Of a stretch of DNA of 64,000 nt, positions 44,006-52,087 are shown in pieces. The position numbers and the translations under genes are program-made. The notes below the pieces were generated by a model. That model was not told the origin of the DNA. It was given only the letters and a program-made list of their open reading frames with translations, and searched no databases. Every line of letters starts with the position of its first letter. The first letter of the stretch is position 1. Source of the stretch: Chryseobacterium viscerum (GTDB lineage: Bacteria > Bacteroidota > Bacteroidia > Flavobacteriales > Weeksellaceae); the NCBI RefSeq assembly GCF_002899945.2, contig NZ_PPEG02000011.1, positions 27,307 to 91,306 of the forward strand. The letters run 5' to 3'.

Positions 44006-44050
44006 TAAATACAGTCTCAATAAGACAATTGAATGCATTATTGTTCTTCT

Positions 44051-44075
44051 AAACTTTGAAATTATTCAAAGTTTT
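44051..44075. terminator. bidirectional terminator
   Basis: AAACTTTGAA-ATTA-TTCAAAGTTT is a perfect ten-base-pair stem with a four-base loop, with A/T-rich flanks on both sides. It separates the convergent flavin-reductase gene and the serine-hydrolase pseudogene, whose stop codon it touches. Confidence 0.75.
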
Positions 44076-45511
44076 ACTGAGCGGTTATTTCAGTGAGAAT
44101 TTTTTTGCCGTTTTCATTATTAGGGTTTAGATCAATAGATTTTTTGTACATCTCAATGGCTTTGTTCCTATCGCCCATTTTCAATAAGATTTCCCCGTAA
44201 CTGTCATAGGTATTCCAACTTTTTGGGAATAGGTAAACATTGAGTTTGAAGATTTCCAAAGCCTCCTTCTGTTGATTATTAGACATCATTCGGTATGCCC
44301 AGTTATTGAGTTCATCTTCTTTCGGGCTAAATTCTGGATTTGTATTTTGTTCTTTTTTTACAAATTCAGTAGCTTTATCAAATCCTTTTTCCCGAAGATT
44401 TTTTCTTAAGTAGGTTAATGGATCGGCTTTCACTAAATCGGGGTTGTAACAACCTGCAATCTCTTCGATAAAGTCTTCGGGAGCACTTCCAGCCAGATTG
44501 GTCAGTACTACAATTGACAGATTATCGTCAGGATATACCATTATTACAGATCTGTTGCCTCCGGACATTCCGATTGCGTTATGACTTTTCCTAAATTTTG
44601 TAATTCCCCAGCCACGCGCCCAATTGGTAGGGTCTCCATTATTGAACGTGGCTGGTGACCACATCATATCCAATGTTGATGATTTTTGAAATTTTCTGCC
44701 ATTTTGTAAAGCGATGAGCCAATTTGCCATATCTTCAGCGGTACTATTGATACCAGCTCCAGTTCGGGTGAAATCAGGAAATTCTGTGTAGGTATTGGTC
44801 AGTTTCGCTTCACCTTTTTTACCGTCAAGAAACCTATTGTAGCGATAAGATGGTGCATAGTTTGGGATGATGTCTCTCGAATCTCCAAATACCGTGTTTT
44901 TAAGATGTGCAATTCTAAACTGATTAGTCTCAAAATCGGTTGTAAAAGGTTTTTTTGGTAAGCTTTTCAATAATTTTTCCCAACAAATAATAATTGGTCT
45001 GGTTGTAGCTAAATTGTTCTCCTGTTTTAAATTCCAAAGGAAGTGTTTTAAGTTTTTCCCAAATGGCAGCTTCAGTTTTTAATGGTCCTATATTCCCGAT
45101 CATCGGATCAATAAGTTTCAATATCTCAGGTAATCCTGAAATATGGGTCAGCAACTGATCCACCGTCATTTTTTGCCACTCATCCGGAATATCATCCAGA
45201 TATTTGCTGATCGGGTCATTCAATCAGATCCTGTCCTGTTCGACCAACTGCATCACGGCAACGCCGGTGAAAACCTTCGTGTTGGAATTGATAGGAAAGC
45301 TGGTTGTACTGCTGACAGGAATATTGTACTGCATATTTGCGATTCCATAGGATTTACTTAAAATGATTTTTCCTTTTTGTACAACTGCCAGTTGCAGTCC
45401 CGGGATTTTTCTTTCTTTCATTTCTCGGTCAATGATTTCATCAACACCATGGTTCATTTGCTGTCCAAATAAATGTAGCGAAAATAATAGGAGTAAAAAG
45501 TAGATTCTTAT
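44074..45511 (-). pseudogene. secreted serine hydrolase (beta-lactamase/PBP-like family) with TPR end, broken at several points
   Basis: Pieces in order give one gene. The first (45457-45224) is the N-terminal part, with FPINSNTKVFTGVAVMQLVEQ around the SxxK site; note Ser-Asn-Thr-Lys. A TGA at 45226-45224 stops it in frame. The next piece (LNDPISKYLDDIPDEWQKM, THISGLPEI, SYNQTNYYLLG) ends by a frameshift at a run of seven A on the coding strand (44950-44956). The last piece (to 44074) has GINSTAEDMANWLIAL and ends with TPR-like repeats. Upstream, a signal-peptide-like stretch has ATA at 45511 where ATG is expected. So it has two or three disabling changes. Confidence 0.8.
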
Positions 45512-45779
45512 ATGGTTGAGACAATCATAACTGTGTTTTTATTACATCAGGAGAAAAAAGGCAAATTGATCAATATTTTATTTCTCTCCATATCTTTAGA
45601 GATAAAATCATTAAGCCATTAAATTCTTTTCCTAAGTATTAGTAATTTATTTATTGATCTATAATAAGCAGATAATATTTCAACTACACTGATTCCATAT
45701 GAGGCTCCCTGATTTTCTATAGCAAATATATTCCGTTGTCTCTGCGGAAAAAGATTTTTTTTGGGTATCAGGGATCGGA
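45512..45779. other. AT-rich intergenic region between pseudogenes
   Basis: No coding frame or strong hairpin is evident. It separates the serine-hydrolase and SDR pseudogenes. Confidence 0.4.
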
Positions 45780-46433
45780 GATCCCAGAACCTCCACAAAA
45801 AGATTTAATTTATCAATAGATTGGTACCGGAAACACCCGGATGTGAAGCAATACTTGTAATAACTCCAGCCGTGCTTTTCGCTCTTCCGCTGAAGTTCTA
45901 AAGCAATGCCTGGCTGTACGCTTTCCCAGGAACATAGGAAGATGTTGACTGAAGATTATCAAAATTGATTATTCCTTCCCGATTTGCTACACTTGAAACG
46001 GTAACAACATGAGCATCTGGTGCTTTACGGAGCAAAGGAAGCAACTGGGCTGTCAGTGCAAAATGGCCTATATGGTTTGTGCCGAACTGTAACTCAGACG
46101 CATCGGCAGTTTCGAGCCTATTTTATTGATGAGCAAATTGATGGCTTCACCCTTTTCAATCATTTTCGAAGCACAGGATTTGATTGACGATAGGTCCGCA
46201 AGGTCTATTTTTTCAAAACTCACTTTTACCTTCGGATTGATTTGAAAAATTTTAGCAATTGCCTGCGCTCCTTTTTGAGAGGTGCGTCCCATCATTATAA
46301 TGTTCCAACCTACGGAGGATAATGCCAATGCATCTTCGTAACCAAAACCTTCCGTACTGCCGGTAATCATAGCTAAACCGTCTTTTTTTTGAGGAATATT
46401 TGCAGCTGTCCAATTTTTAATTTTGTTTTGCAT
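45780..46433 (-). pseudogene. broken short-chain dehydrogenase gene
   Basis: The first part (46433 to about 46090) has an SDR start (DGLAMITGSTEGFGYEDALAL) and INLLINK, where NNAG is expected. A frameshift or small deletion follows near 46085. The second part reads LQFGTNHIGHFALTAQLL, VVTVSSVANREG, and YVPGKAYSQ. It then loses the frame and stops, with only TSIASHPGVSGTNLL recognisable further on. The order matches one WwoX/retinol-dehydrogenase-like SDR, now non-functional. Confidence 0.72.
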
Positions 46434-46659
46434 TTTAATTTTTATTCGTTAATGCAAAGTTGGCACAACAATAAATATTTGATTTATCCAAAACGACTGT
46501 TGATGTAGTCAAAAAAACAGTTATTAGTCATTTGTCTGTCAAGCACTGCCACACATCGCCCATTGAGTACAATATTCTTATAGCCATTTCACAGAGCCTT
46601 GAACATTAAAATTAAATAATGCAGGGAGAAGACAATTTAAGAGGGTCAACAAAAGAATT

Positions 46660-46745
46660 ATACAAAAAGAAAAGCAGGAAACTACGGATTGGAAGTGTCC
46701 GCACTAGGTTTAGGTTGTATTGGCTTGAACTTTCTGGTTGGCAAA
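46660..46745 (+). pseudogene. N-terminal fragment of an aldo/keto reductase
   Basis: A frame reads TKRKAGNYGLEVSALGLGCI, the start signature of aldo/keto reductases (RKLGxSGLEVSALGLGCMGM). It stops resembling the family after about GLNFLVGKG. The rest of the gene is absent. The following 250 bases (to 47007) have no recognisable coding content, although one open frame exists on the minus strand. Confidence 0.6.
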
Positions 46746-46962
46746 GGCTCATTGATCTCGATTTACTTCGTCCCATGTCGGTCAGAAGCTGAAGATTATG
46801 TTGGTGATCTAGACAGTCAGGACATTCTCTCAAATTTTTGGCCCCTCGGAAACCCTGATTGACCATTTTCAAAAAGTTAGGGCGAAGAGTACTTTTGAAA
46901 AATAGATTGTTCGCTGGCATCTGCATTTTTTTCGATTCCTTCATTTCCTGAAAGATAATTTT

Positions 46963-46991
46963 TTGTAAATTGAAAATTCTATGTACTTTAG
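46963..46991 (+). promoter_or_regulatory. predicted promoter of the TPR-AraC membrane regulator
   Basis: TTG (46963-46965), 18 bases, TACTTTAG (46984-46991), one mismatch from TAnnTTTG, 16 bases before the TTG start codon at 47008. Confidence 0.4.
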
Positions 46992-47007
46992 TTAAACACA
47001 ATTATTT

Positions 47008-48621
47008 TTGAAGAAGATCACAATTATTTTTTTTACTATTCTGTCACAATTCATAAATGCACAGATAGACGACAAAAAGCAACAGGAGATTCAAAATTTA
47101 TGGAATAGCTCTGACAATTATATACTTAAGGATGCCGTAAGGTCATTGAGATATGCCAAGAAGGCCTCCCTGTTTTCTGAAAGGTATGGAGATTCTTTTA
47201 ATAGGGCGAAATCTTATCTGATACTGGGAAAGTGTCTGCTTTCAGTAGACATGCACAGAGAAAGTCTTTTTTATCTCAACAAAGGGCTAAAAGAAACAGC
47301 TACTTCCGAACATCATGTGTTAAAAATTCTTTTTAAAGAGTTTAAAGGTGACAATTATGGGAAAATGGGTCTTGCGGAACAAGAGTTCAATGAATATTCT
47401 GACATTTTATCTTTTGTGCCCAAAGATGAAAAAAATCACGAGTATCAGAGATTGATATCCCGCACCTATGCAAGGTTGGCTGATAATCTTAATAAAAGGA
47501 AAGAATATGCTAAGGCTGATAAATACATCAACAATGCAATAAAAATACAGGAGAAGTTTTCGGAAGGTGAAATCTATAATATTTATATGATAAAGGGGAA
47601 GATATGCTTGAAAAGAAAAGTATACGACTCTGCCTACTACTTTTTTAATAAAAGCTATAATCTGGTCAACAAAGATGTAGAATATGAATACATAAGCTTA
47701 AATCTATTCGGGGATTACTATAAAGAAACAAACGATATAACTAAAGCTCTTTCATATTATGAGCAGGCTTTGGCTAATATAAAAAAGTTCAATATAGATG
47801 ATGTTCCAAACAAAGCTGAACTATATAAAAATCTGTCTCAATTATCAGGACAAGCAGGTCATATCTATAAGAAAAATTTTTACTCAGAGCTATATCAAAA
47901 TGAGTATGAAAAACTGCAGAATAAAAACAATAAAGATATTCAATTTGCTGTCACATCTATATTGAATCAGGAAAAGCAGGAAAAGGAGATATTAAAAAAA
48001 AGTAATTCTATCATAATTTTTTCTATTTTGGGGGCTTCTTCTATTCTTGCATTTATCTTCTACTTTCAGTTTCTAAAAATAATCAAGAGGAAAAAAGAAT
48101 TAAAGATTAGGTTTGAAAAAATTGTAAACGAACTAGAAGAAAGAAAGAAAATTCAAGAAAAAAACAGTTTGGAGAGCAATGGCAACCTATCCCGTGCTCA
48201 AGATTGCAAATCTCAAATCTCAGTTACGCGGAATACAAAGCTTATTTCTGATGAAAAGGAAAATGAGCTTGTATTAAAATTAGCAAGGTTTGAAAATGGA
48301 ACAGCATTTACCGAAAAAGGATTTACACAATCCAATCTTGCGACGATCCTTGAAACCAACACAAAATATCTCATATATATATTAAAAAGGCATCGAGACA
48401 AAAACTTCAACGACTATGTTAACGGACTTAAGATAAATTTTATCGTTGATAAAATTTATAATCACCCAGAGTATTTGAATTATAAGATCAGCTATTTGTC
48501 TGAAATATGTGGATTTTCGTCCCAAAGTCGTTTTACAAATATCTTCAAAAAAGAACAGGGAATGTCACCTTCGGAATTCATAGCCCAACTATCAAAAAAA
48601 AGGAAAGTTATAATTAAATGA
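47008..48621 (+). CDS. membrane-anchored TPR protein with AraC-type DNA-binding domain
   Basis: A 537-residue one-component regulator with a TTG start. A signal peptide (KKITIIFFTILSQFINAQ) exports a tetratricopeptide domain (about residues 25-300: ADNLNKRKEYAKADKYINNA, ALSYYEQALANIKKF). A transmembrane helix (SIIIFSILGASSILAFIFYFQF, about 332-353) and a charged coiled coil lead to a cytoplasmic AraC domain with two helix-turn-helices (FTQSNLATILETNTKYLIYILKRH and KISYLSEICGFSSQSRFTNIFKKEQG). This plan is common in Chryseobacterium relatives; it may sense periplasmic or envelope signals. The surface-protein genes downstream are possible targets, inferred from position. Confidence 0.85.
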   Translation: MKKITIIFFTILSQFINAQIDDKKQQEIQNLWNSSDNYILKDAVRSLRYAKKASLFSERYGDSFNRAKSYLILGKCLLSVDMHRESLFYLNKGLKETATSEHHVLKILFKEFKGDNYGKMGLAEQEFNEYSDILSFVPKDEKNHEYQRLISRTYARLADNLNKRKEYAKADKYINNAIKIQEKFSEGEIYNIYMIKGKICLKRKVYDSAYYFFNKSYNLVNKDVEYEYISLNLFGDYYKETNDITKALSYYEQALANIKKFNIDDVPNKAELYKNLSQLSGQAGHIYKKNFYSELYQNEYEKLQNKNNKDIQFAVTSILNQEKQEKEILKKSNSIIIFSILGASSILAFIFYFQFLKIIKRKKELKIRFEKIVNELEERKKIQEKNSLESNGNLSRAQDCKSQISVTRNTKLISDEKENELVLKLARFENGTAFTEKGFTQSNLATILETNTKYLIYILKRHRDKNFNDYVNGLKINFIVDKIYNHPEYLNYKISYLSEICGFSSQSRFTNIFKKEQGMSPSEFIAQLSKKRKVIIK

Positions 48622-48654
48622 TTTCCAGAAATATAAATGTAACGGTTTGTTCTT

Positions 48655-48714
48655 TTCCGGAATTGTGCCAATGAGAATATAGGATTAGGTGTTGACTCAT
48701 CTATATATTTGCAC
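48655..48714 (+). promoter_or_regulatory. conserved promoter module, copy A
   Basis: The box TTCCGGAATTGTGCCAAT begins 53 bases before the TTTG of TATATTTGCAC (-7 box TATATTTG at 48704-48711). The same box (16 of 18 identical) and the same 53-base spacing recur at 51908-51967 in front of a surface-protein gene. No protein gene is recognised directly downstream of this copy. Confidence 0.55.
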
Positions 48715-49054
48715 CGAATCAAAATCACATCAAAATCACTATTTCACATTTGGAATTTTATTAGTGAAGACCAAGTACAATCAAATAATCTGTTAGTATT
48801 AAGAACATTAGAACAAGCAAAATCTCAGTACTCAATCTCCAAAGTTTTCCTGAATAGTATTTATAGCTATGGGGCAGTTTAGGTTGGTTTCATGAGAAGG
48901 ATTGCATATTTATGGGCTGAAAAATCAGTGCATATTGATTTTCAAGTTACTTATCTCTGATTGTAATTCGAAAATATCCTTTAAATATTAGAACACAATG
49001 TCGATTATAAATGAGAGGGATAATTTAGAAATAAGGAAATCCTGATCGAAAGAA

Positions 49055-49091
49055 GTTACAGAAAGCGGGGCAGATTGTCCCGATCTGTAAC
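49055..49091 (+). ncRNA. two-part hairpin, candidate RNA 3' end or terminator
   Basis: GTTACAGA pairs perfectly with TCTGTAAC (outer eight base pairs) and CGGGGCA pairs with TGTCCCG (inner seven base pairs, one G-U), separated by short bulges and a three-base loop. Downstream is AACTTTTC, a weak U-tract. The GC-rich core is striking in an AT-rich region. Confidence 0.45.
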
Positions 49092-49246
49092 AACTTTTCA
49101 AATCACAAGCGATACATAAAAGAAAATGCATTGAGCTACAATTTATGCATGAGATCTTTCTTTCCGAATGTTTAAAAATATTGAATAATTTAAAGTAGCA
49201 TCACAGGCATCTGTGATTTTGCTAGGCTTTCAATATATATATAATT

Positions 49247-49483
49247 ATGCAATCACAAGATCTTAATAAAACAAATCTAGAGGATTTTTTAGTTTCACTG
49301 TCGGAAATTTTGGACCGTACATCCTCCGAAGATAACAAAGTCCAAGAACTAAGAAAAATTATAGCCTCCCGAAACAATGATTATTATACTTTACAATCAA
49401 TTTTTGATTTTCTGTGCTCTATTTCTTTTACTGCTGATTTAAACGAACTTGAAAAATGTAAAAATTTATTTGTAACAATGTAA
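49247..49483 (+). CDS. small hypothetical protein
   Basis: A 78-residue, mostly helical, acidic protein (LEDFLVSLSEILDRTSSEDN, VQELRKIIASRNNDYYTLQS) that I do not recognise. No signal peptide or membrane helix. Two Cys lie in the C-terminal half. It starts with ATG after an AT-rich leader and stands alone between a regulator and a surface-protein gene. It could be a small regulatory or accessory protein. Confidence 0.5.
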   Translation: MQSQDLNKTNLEDFLVSLSEILDRTSSEDNKVQELRKIIASRNNDYYTLQSIFDFLCSISFTADLNELEKCKNLFVTM

Positions 49484-49609
49484 AGAGACACAGAAAAATA
49501 ATCCATCTCTTATTAAATGGCTGGTTCGGAGTAAAGCATATTTACAGTTATGGATTACGACAGGTTAAAGTGCTAAAATGCGCTTAATATTGATATATTT
49601 CAGGAAACA

Positions 49610-49644
49610 GTAGTTGTTACGTAGTTGTTTTTTTGTAATTGAAC
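49610..49644 (+). repeat. tandem AGT-type repeat element upstream of a surface-protein gene, copy 1
   Basis: GTAGTTGTTAC then GTAGTTGTTTTTTTGTA followed by ATTGAA: two 11-base-spaced copies of GTAGTTGTT ahead of a T-run. An almost identical element lies at 54380-54414 (T to C in both half-sites). A short block GGTnATTTGCnAC is also shared about 10 bases further on. Both lie about 165-200 bases before a VGINT-type surface-protein gene. Confidence 0.6.
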
Positions 49645-49840
49645 ATGTAAAACCAGGTAATTTGCGACAAGTTTATTTGGTGTCATCAATCAAAAAAAGT
49701 AGAATATCAACTTTACTTTTTTACATTCTGTTGGTTGGGAGGGTACGTTAATATAAATAAATTTAATCAAGGCAGTAGCAAAAAGAATACTCTCTTTTAC
49801 AGGTTAAGCATAATAATTAATATACATTAAAATAACAAGA

Positions 49841-50827
49841 ATGAGAAAAACAATTATTTTTACGTTTGTACTATTTTCATCCATTGCATTTGCTCAGGTG
49901 GGCATTAATACAGAAAATCCACAGCAGATATTTCATGTAGATGGAAATAAAGACAATCCAACTACAGGAATACCTAATCCTGCCCAGCAAATCAATGATG
50001 TGGTTATTACAAGTAATGGACAAATAGGAATAGGAACTACTTCTCCTATTTCAAAATTGGACGTTAAGGGTAATATTTCTTTAAATACAAACTCAGCGGG
50101 AACTGCTTCATCAGTAAGATTCTACGAAAATTCCTCAAATGGTACAAACTCAGTATCACTGCAGGCTCCTTCCAATCTTAACACAGATCGTTCCATTACC
50201 CTGCCATCCAATACGCCTTCAAACGGATATGTACTAAAAACAAATGATCTGGGAGTAACAGAATGGGGACCGGTGAATCCTGCTTCTGCGACATTGGCAT
50301 CAATCTCTTTAAGTAATTCCTCAGCAGGGTCTACTGCTATCATCAATGGAGGTACAGGCGGAGTAGCGGTAAATCAGAGATTTTTTCAAAAGTTTGACAA
50401 TACGGTCACGGATCCTAATGCGAGATTCGATGTCAATACCGGCACTTACACGGTATCCCAATCTGGCATCTACCTCATAACGGCCTACATTATGCCAAAT
50501 TCGGCACCAAGTAGGAATGAAATGGGATTCTACTATCCTGTTAATCTGGAAATTAGGAAGAATTGTGGAGGAGATCCTTCTGGAGGTACTAATATAATGG
50601 ACAATGCAACGATAAGATGGGCAACCCCTGGACAAACAATCTTACGTTATTCTGTGGTAGTTACAGGCATGGTTTCTCTAAATGCAGGTGACACGCTAAA
50701 TACGGTTATTTATCTGAACGGCACCAATGCCTTGTCATCAAATACTTCTGGCATCTCTTACCCCTCAAATTTTACATATGCGAACATTTCCGACTTTAAA
50801 GCCTTATTTAGTGTTACAGCTCTATAA
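49841..50827 (+). CDS. secreted VGINT-type surface protein with C1q-like C-terminal domain
   Basis: A 328-residue exported protein: signal peptide ending AFAQ (residue 19), then VGINTENPQQIFHVDGN and the tail-fibre-like unit QIGIGTTSPISKLDVKGNI (about residues 66-84). The C-terminal domain (from about residue 145) has RFDVNTGTYTVSQSGIYLITAYI, the jelly-roll signature of C1q/TNF-like or collagen-associated domains. It is probably displayed on the cell surface; no type IX secretion C-terminal domain is evident. The conserved AGT repeat element lies upstream. Confidence 0.78.
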   Translation: MRKTIIFTFVLFSSIAFAQVGINTENPQQIFHVDGNKDNPTTGIPNPAQQINDVVITSNGQIGIGTTSPISKLDVKGNISLNTNSAGTASSVRFYENSSNGTNSVSLQAPSNLNTDRSITLPSNTPSNGYVLKTNDLGVTEWGPVNPASATLASISLSNSSAGSTAIINGGTGGVAVNQRFFQKFDNTVTDPNARFDVNTGTYTVSQSGIYLITAYIMPNSAPSRNEMGFYYPVNLEIRKNCGGDPSGGTNIMDNATIRWATPGQTILRYSVVVTGMVSLNAGDTLNTVIYLNGTNALSSNTSGISYPSNFTYANISDFKALFSVTAL

Positions 50828-50949
50828 TATTATTTAGAGAAAAAACGTCGTTTAAGTTGAAATAGTAATGTAATAAACAAAACTTCAAGCCTGGGATTTA
50901 TTTTAACCTTACTACGAACCTTTAGGGCTTCTATTTTTATAAGAAAATA

Positions 50950-51375
50950 ATGAACTACCGTGAAATTTATATAGGTCCTTTGATCAAACAGCTGGTTACA
51001 GAACTCGGGATCGAATCATTTCGAATCTGTAATTTTTTAAATGCTACAGAATATGAAATTAATCTAATGTACAAGTCCAAAACCCTAGATACGGAAACTC
51101 TTTTAAAATGGAGCAAATTGCTGGAGTACGACTTTTTCAGGATTTATACACAACATCTGATCCTGTACTCCCCGCTAAATTCTACAGACAACCCGGATAG
51201 GACCGGCAAAACTACATCGTTGCCCCAATTCCGTAAAAACGTCTACACAAAAGAAGTAGTAGATTTTATCTTGGAAAAAATAGAGTCGGGAGAAATGACC
51301 AAAATACAAGTAATGGAACGATACAAAATACCTAAAACCACCTTATACAAATGGATACAGAAATACAAAGATTAA
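50950..51375 (+). CDS. transposase-like helix-turn-helix protein, first of an overlapping pair
   Basis: A 141-residue protein with an N-terminal region RICNFLNATEYEINLMYKSK (a phage-repressor-like or HTH fold) and LLKWSKLLEYDFFRIYTQHLILY. A C-terminal HTH follows: MTKIQVMERYKIPKTTLYKWIQKYKD (about residues 116-141), like the N-terminal domain of IS3/Rok-type transposases. No DDE catalytic domain follows. Homologues occur widely in Chryseobacterium-type genomes, often annotated as transposase, but the size suggests a regulator. It overlaps the next gene by 25 bases. Confidence 0.7.
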   Translation: MNYREIYIGPLIKQLVTELGIESFRICNFLNATEYEINLMYKSKTLDTETLLKWSKLLEYDFFRIYTQHLILYSPLNSTDNPDRTGKTTSLPQFRKNVYTKEVVDFILEKIESGEMTKIQVMERYKIPKTTLYKWIQKYKD

Positions 51376-51692
51376 AGCCTGATTATAAGCTCATCTATTC
51401 TGATATTTTACAAAGTAAATATCCTGAGAAGATTTCTTCCTGCGAAGCTATGATACAAAAAGAATATCTCTCAACATTGGAAGTTATTAAGCTAAATATC
51501 TTGATTTTTGGTAATTCAGATAAACAGTTAGCAAAAAAAAATCAGAGGCATCGTGCATACGACCGATCAGACATACTCCATATACTAAAATATCAGAAAG
51601 AGAACAGGTTAAACAATAAAGAATTAGCACTTCATTTCCGCCTTAGCAGGAATACGGTTACGAAATGGAAAAAGTTATTTATGGTCGAATAA
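51351..51692 (+). CDS. transposase-like helix-turn-helix protein, second of the pair
   Basis: A 113-residue protein that starts inside the end of the previous gene in another frame. The middle (PDYKLIYSDILQSKYPEKIS, then TLEVIKLNILIFG) is helical. The C-terminus is an HTH of the IS3/homeodomain-like type: DRSDILHILKYQKENRLNNKELALHFRLSRNTVTKWKKLF. Like its partner it has no catalytic domain. Coupled expression with the first gene is likely, and the two may form a complex. The lower-confidence point is the start codon. Confidence 0.68.
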   Translation: MDTEIQRLKPDYKLIYSDILQSKYPEKISSCEAMIQKEYLSTLEVIKLNILIFGNSDKQLAKKNQRHRAYDRSDILHILKYQKENRLNNKELALHFRLSRNTVTKWKKLFMVE

Positions 51693-51852
51693 CAGAAATA
51701 TCTGCCCTTTTATTCGATAGAGGAGCCTATCGAATTTTGATCAATTTCAAAATATCATCACATCTGGATTATTAGTTGAGTTACATCCCACTATCAAAAA
51801 AAATCGTGAAATCATACCGACCACTCAATATTCATAATACAACAGAAATTTC

Positions 51853-51887
51853 AAAACAGCTGTAATCGATTGATTTACAGTTGTTTT
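51853..51887. terminator. bidirectional intrinsic terminator
   Basis: AAAACAGCTGTAA and TTACAGTTGTTTT form a thirteen-base-pair stem (one G-U pair) with a nine-base loop and a T-rich 3' side. It lies 160 bases after the HTH pair. Confidence 0.7.
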
Positions 51888-51907
51888 TATTTTATAGTTT
51901 TGCATAT

Positions 51908-51967
51908 TTCCAGAATTCTGCCAATATACATCTTGGATACCATATTATAATCATCCTAGTTTTGCAC
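51908..51967 (+). promoter_or_regulatory. conserved promoter module, copy B
   Basis: TTCCAGAATTCTGCCAAT followed at a 53-base distance by the TTTG of TAGTTTTGCAC (-7 box TAGTTTTG at 51957-51964). It matches copy A at 48655-48714 in box, spacing and the GCAC after the -7 box. It drives the repeat surface protein at 52088, with a leader of about 115 bases. Confidence 0.6.
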
Positions 51968-52087
51968 TATTAAAGTCAGAGCACGACATGATGGATGTCT
52001 GATGATTTATCAAAAACGCAAGCACTTATTTGCATGGTAAATCTCACTACTATATATAATTGATACTAATTTTAAAAACATATTTTG

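Larger units (their letters stand above)
48622..49246. other. 625-base intergenic region with a conserved promoter module and a hairpin
   Basis: No convincing protein gene. Two elements stand out: the conserved box plus -7 element at 48655-48714 and a two-part hairpin at 49055-49091. Together they could bound a transcript of about 370 bases. A 57-codon frame with TTG start inside it (48709 onward) has no recognised similarity. Confidence 0.5.

Noticed and set aside
44950..44956. Phase-variation tract in the serine hydrolase
   Set aside because: A seven-base run could slip, but an additional in-frame stop and probable start loss make it a pseudogene.
46612..47001. 129-codon open frame on the minus strand
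   Set aside because: Overlaps the clear aldo/keto reductase fragment on the plus strand and has no family-like sequence.
50950..51692. Complete insertion sequence
   Set aside because: No DDE/DEDD catalytic domain, no inverted repeats and no target-site duplication were seen.
51853..51887. Terminal inverted repeat of an insertion sequence next to the transposase-like pair
   Set aside because: The two arms form a local hairpin with T-run and there is no matching end on the other side; it is a terminator.
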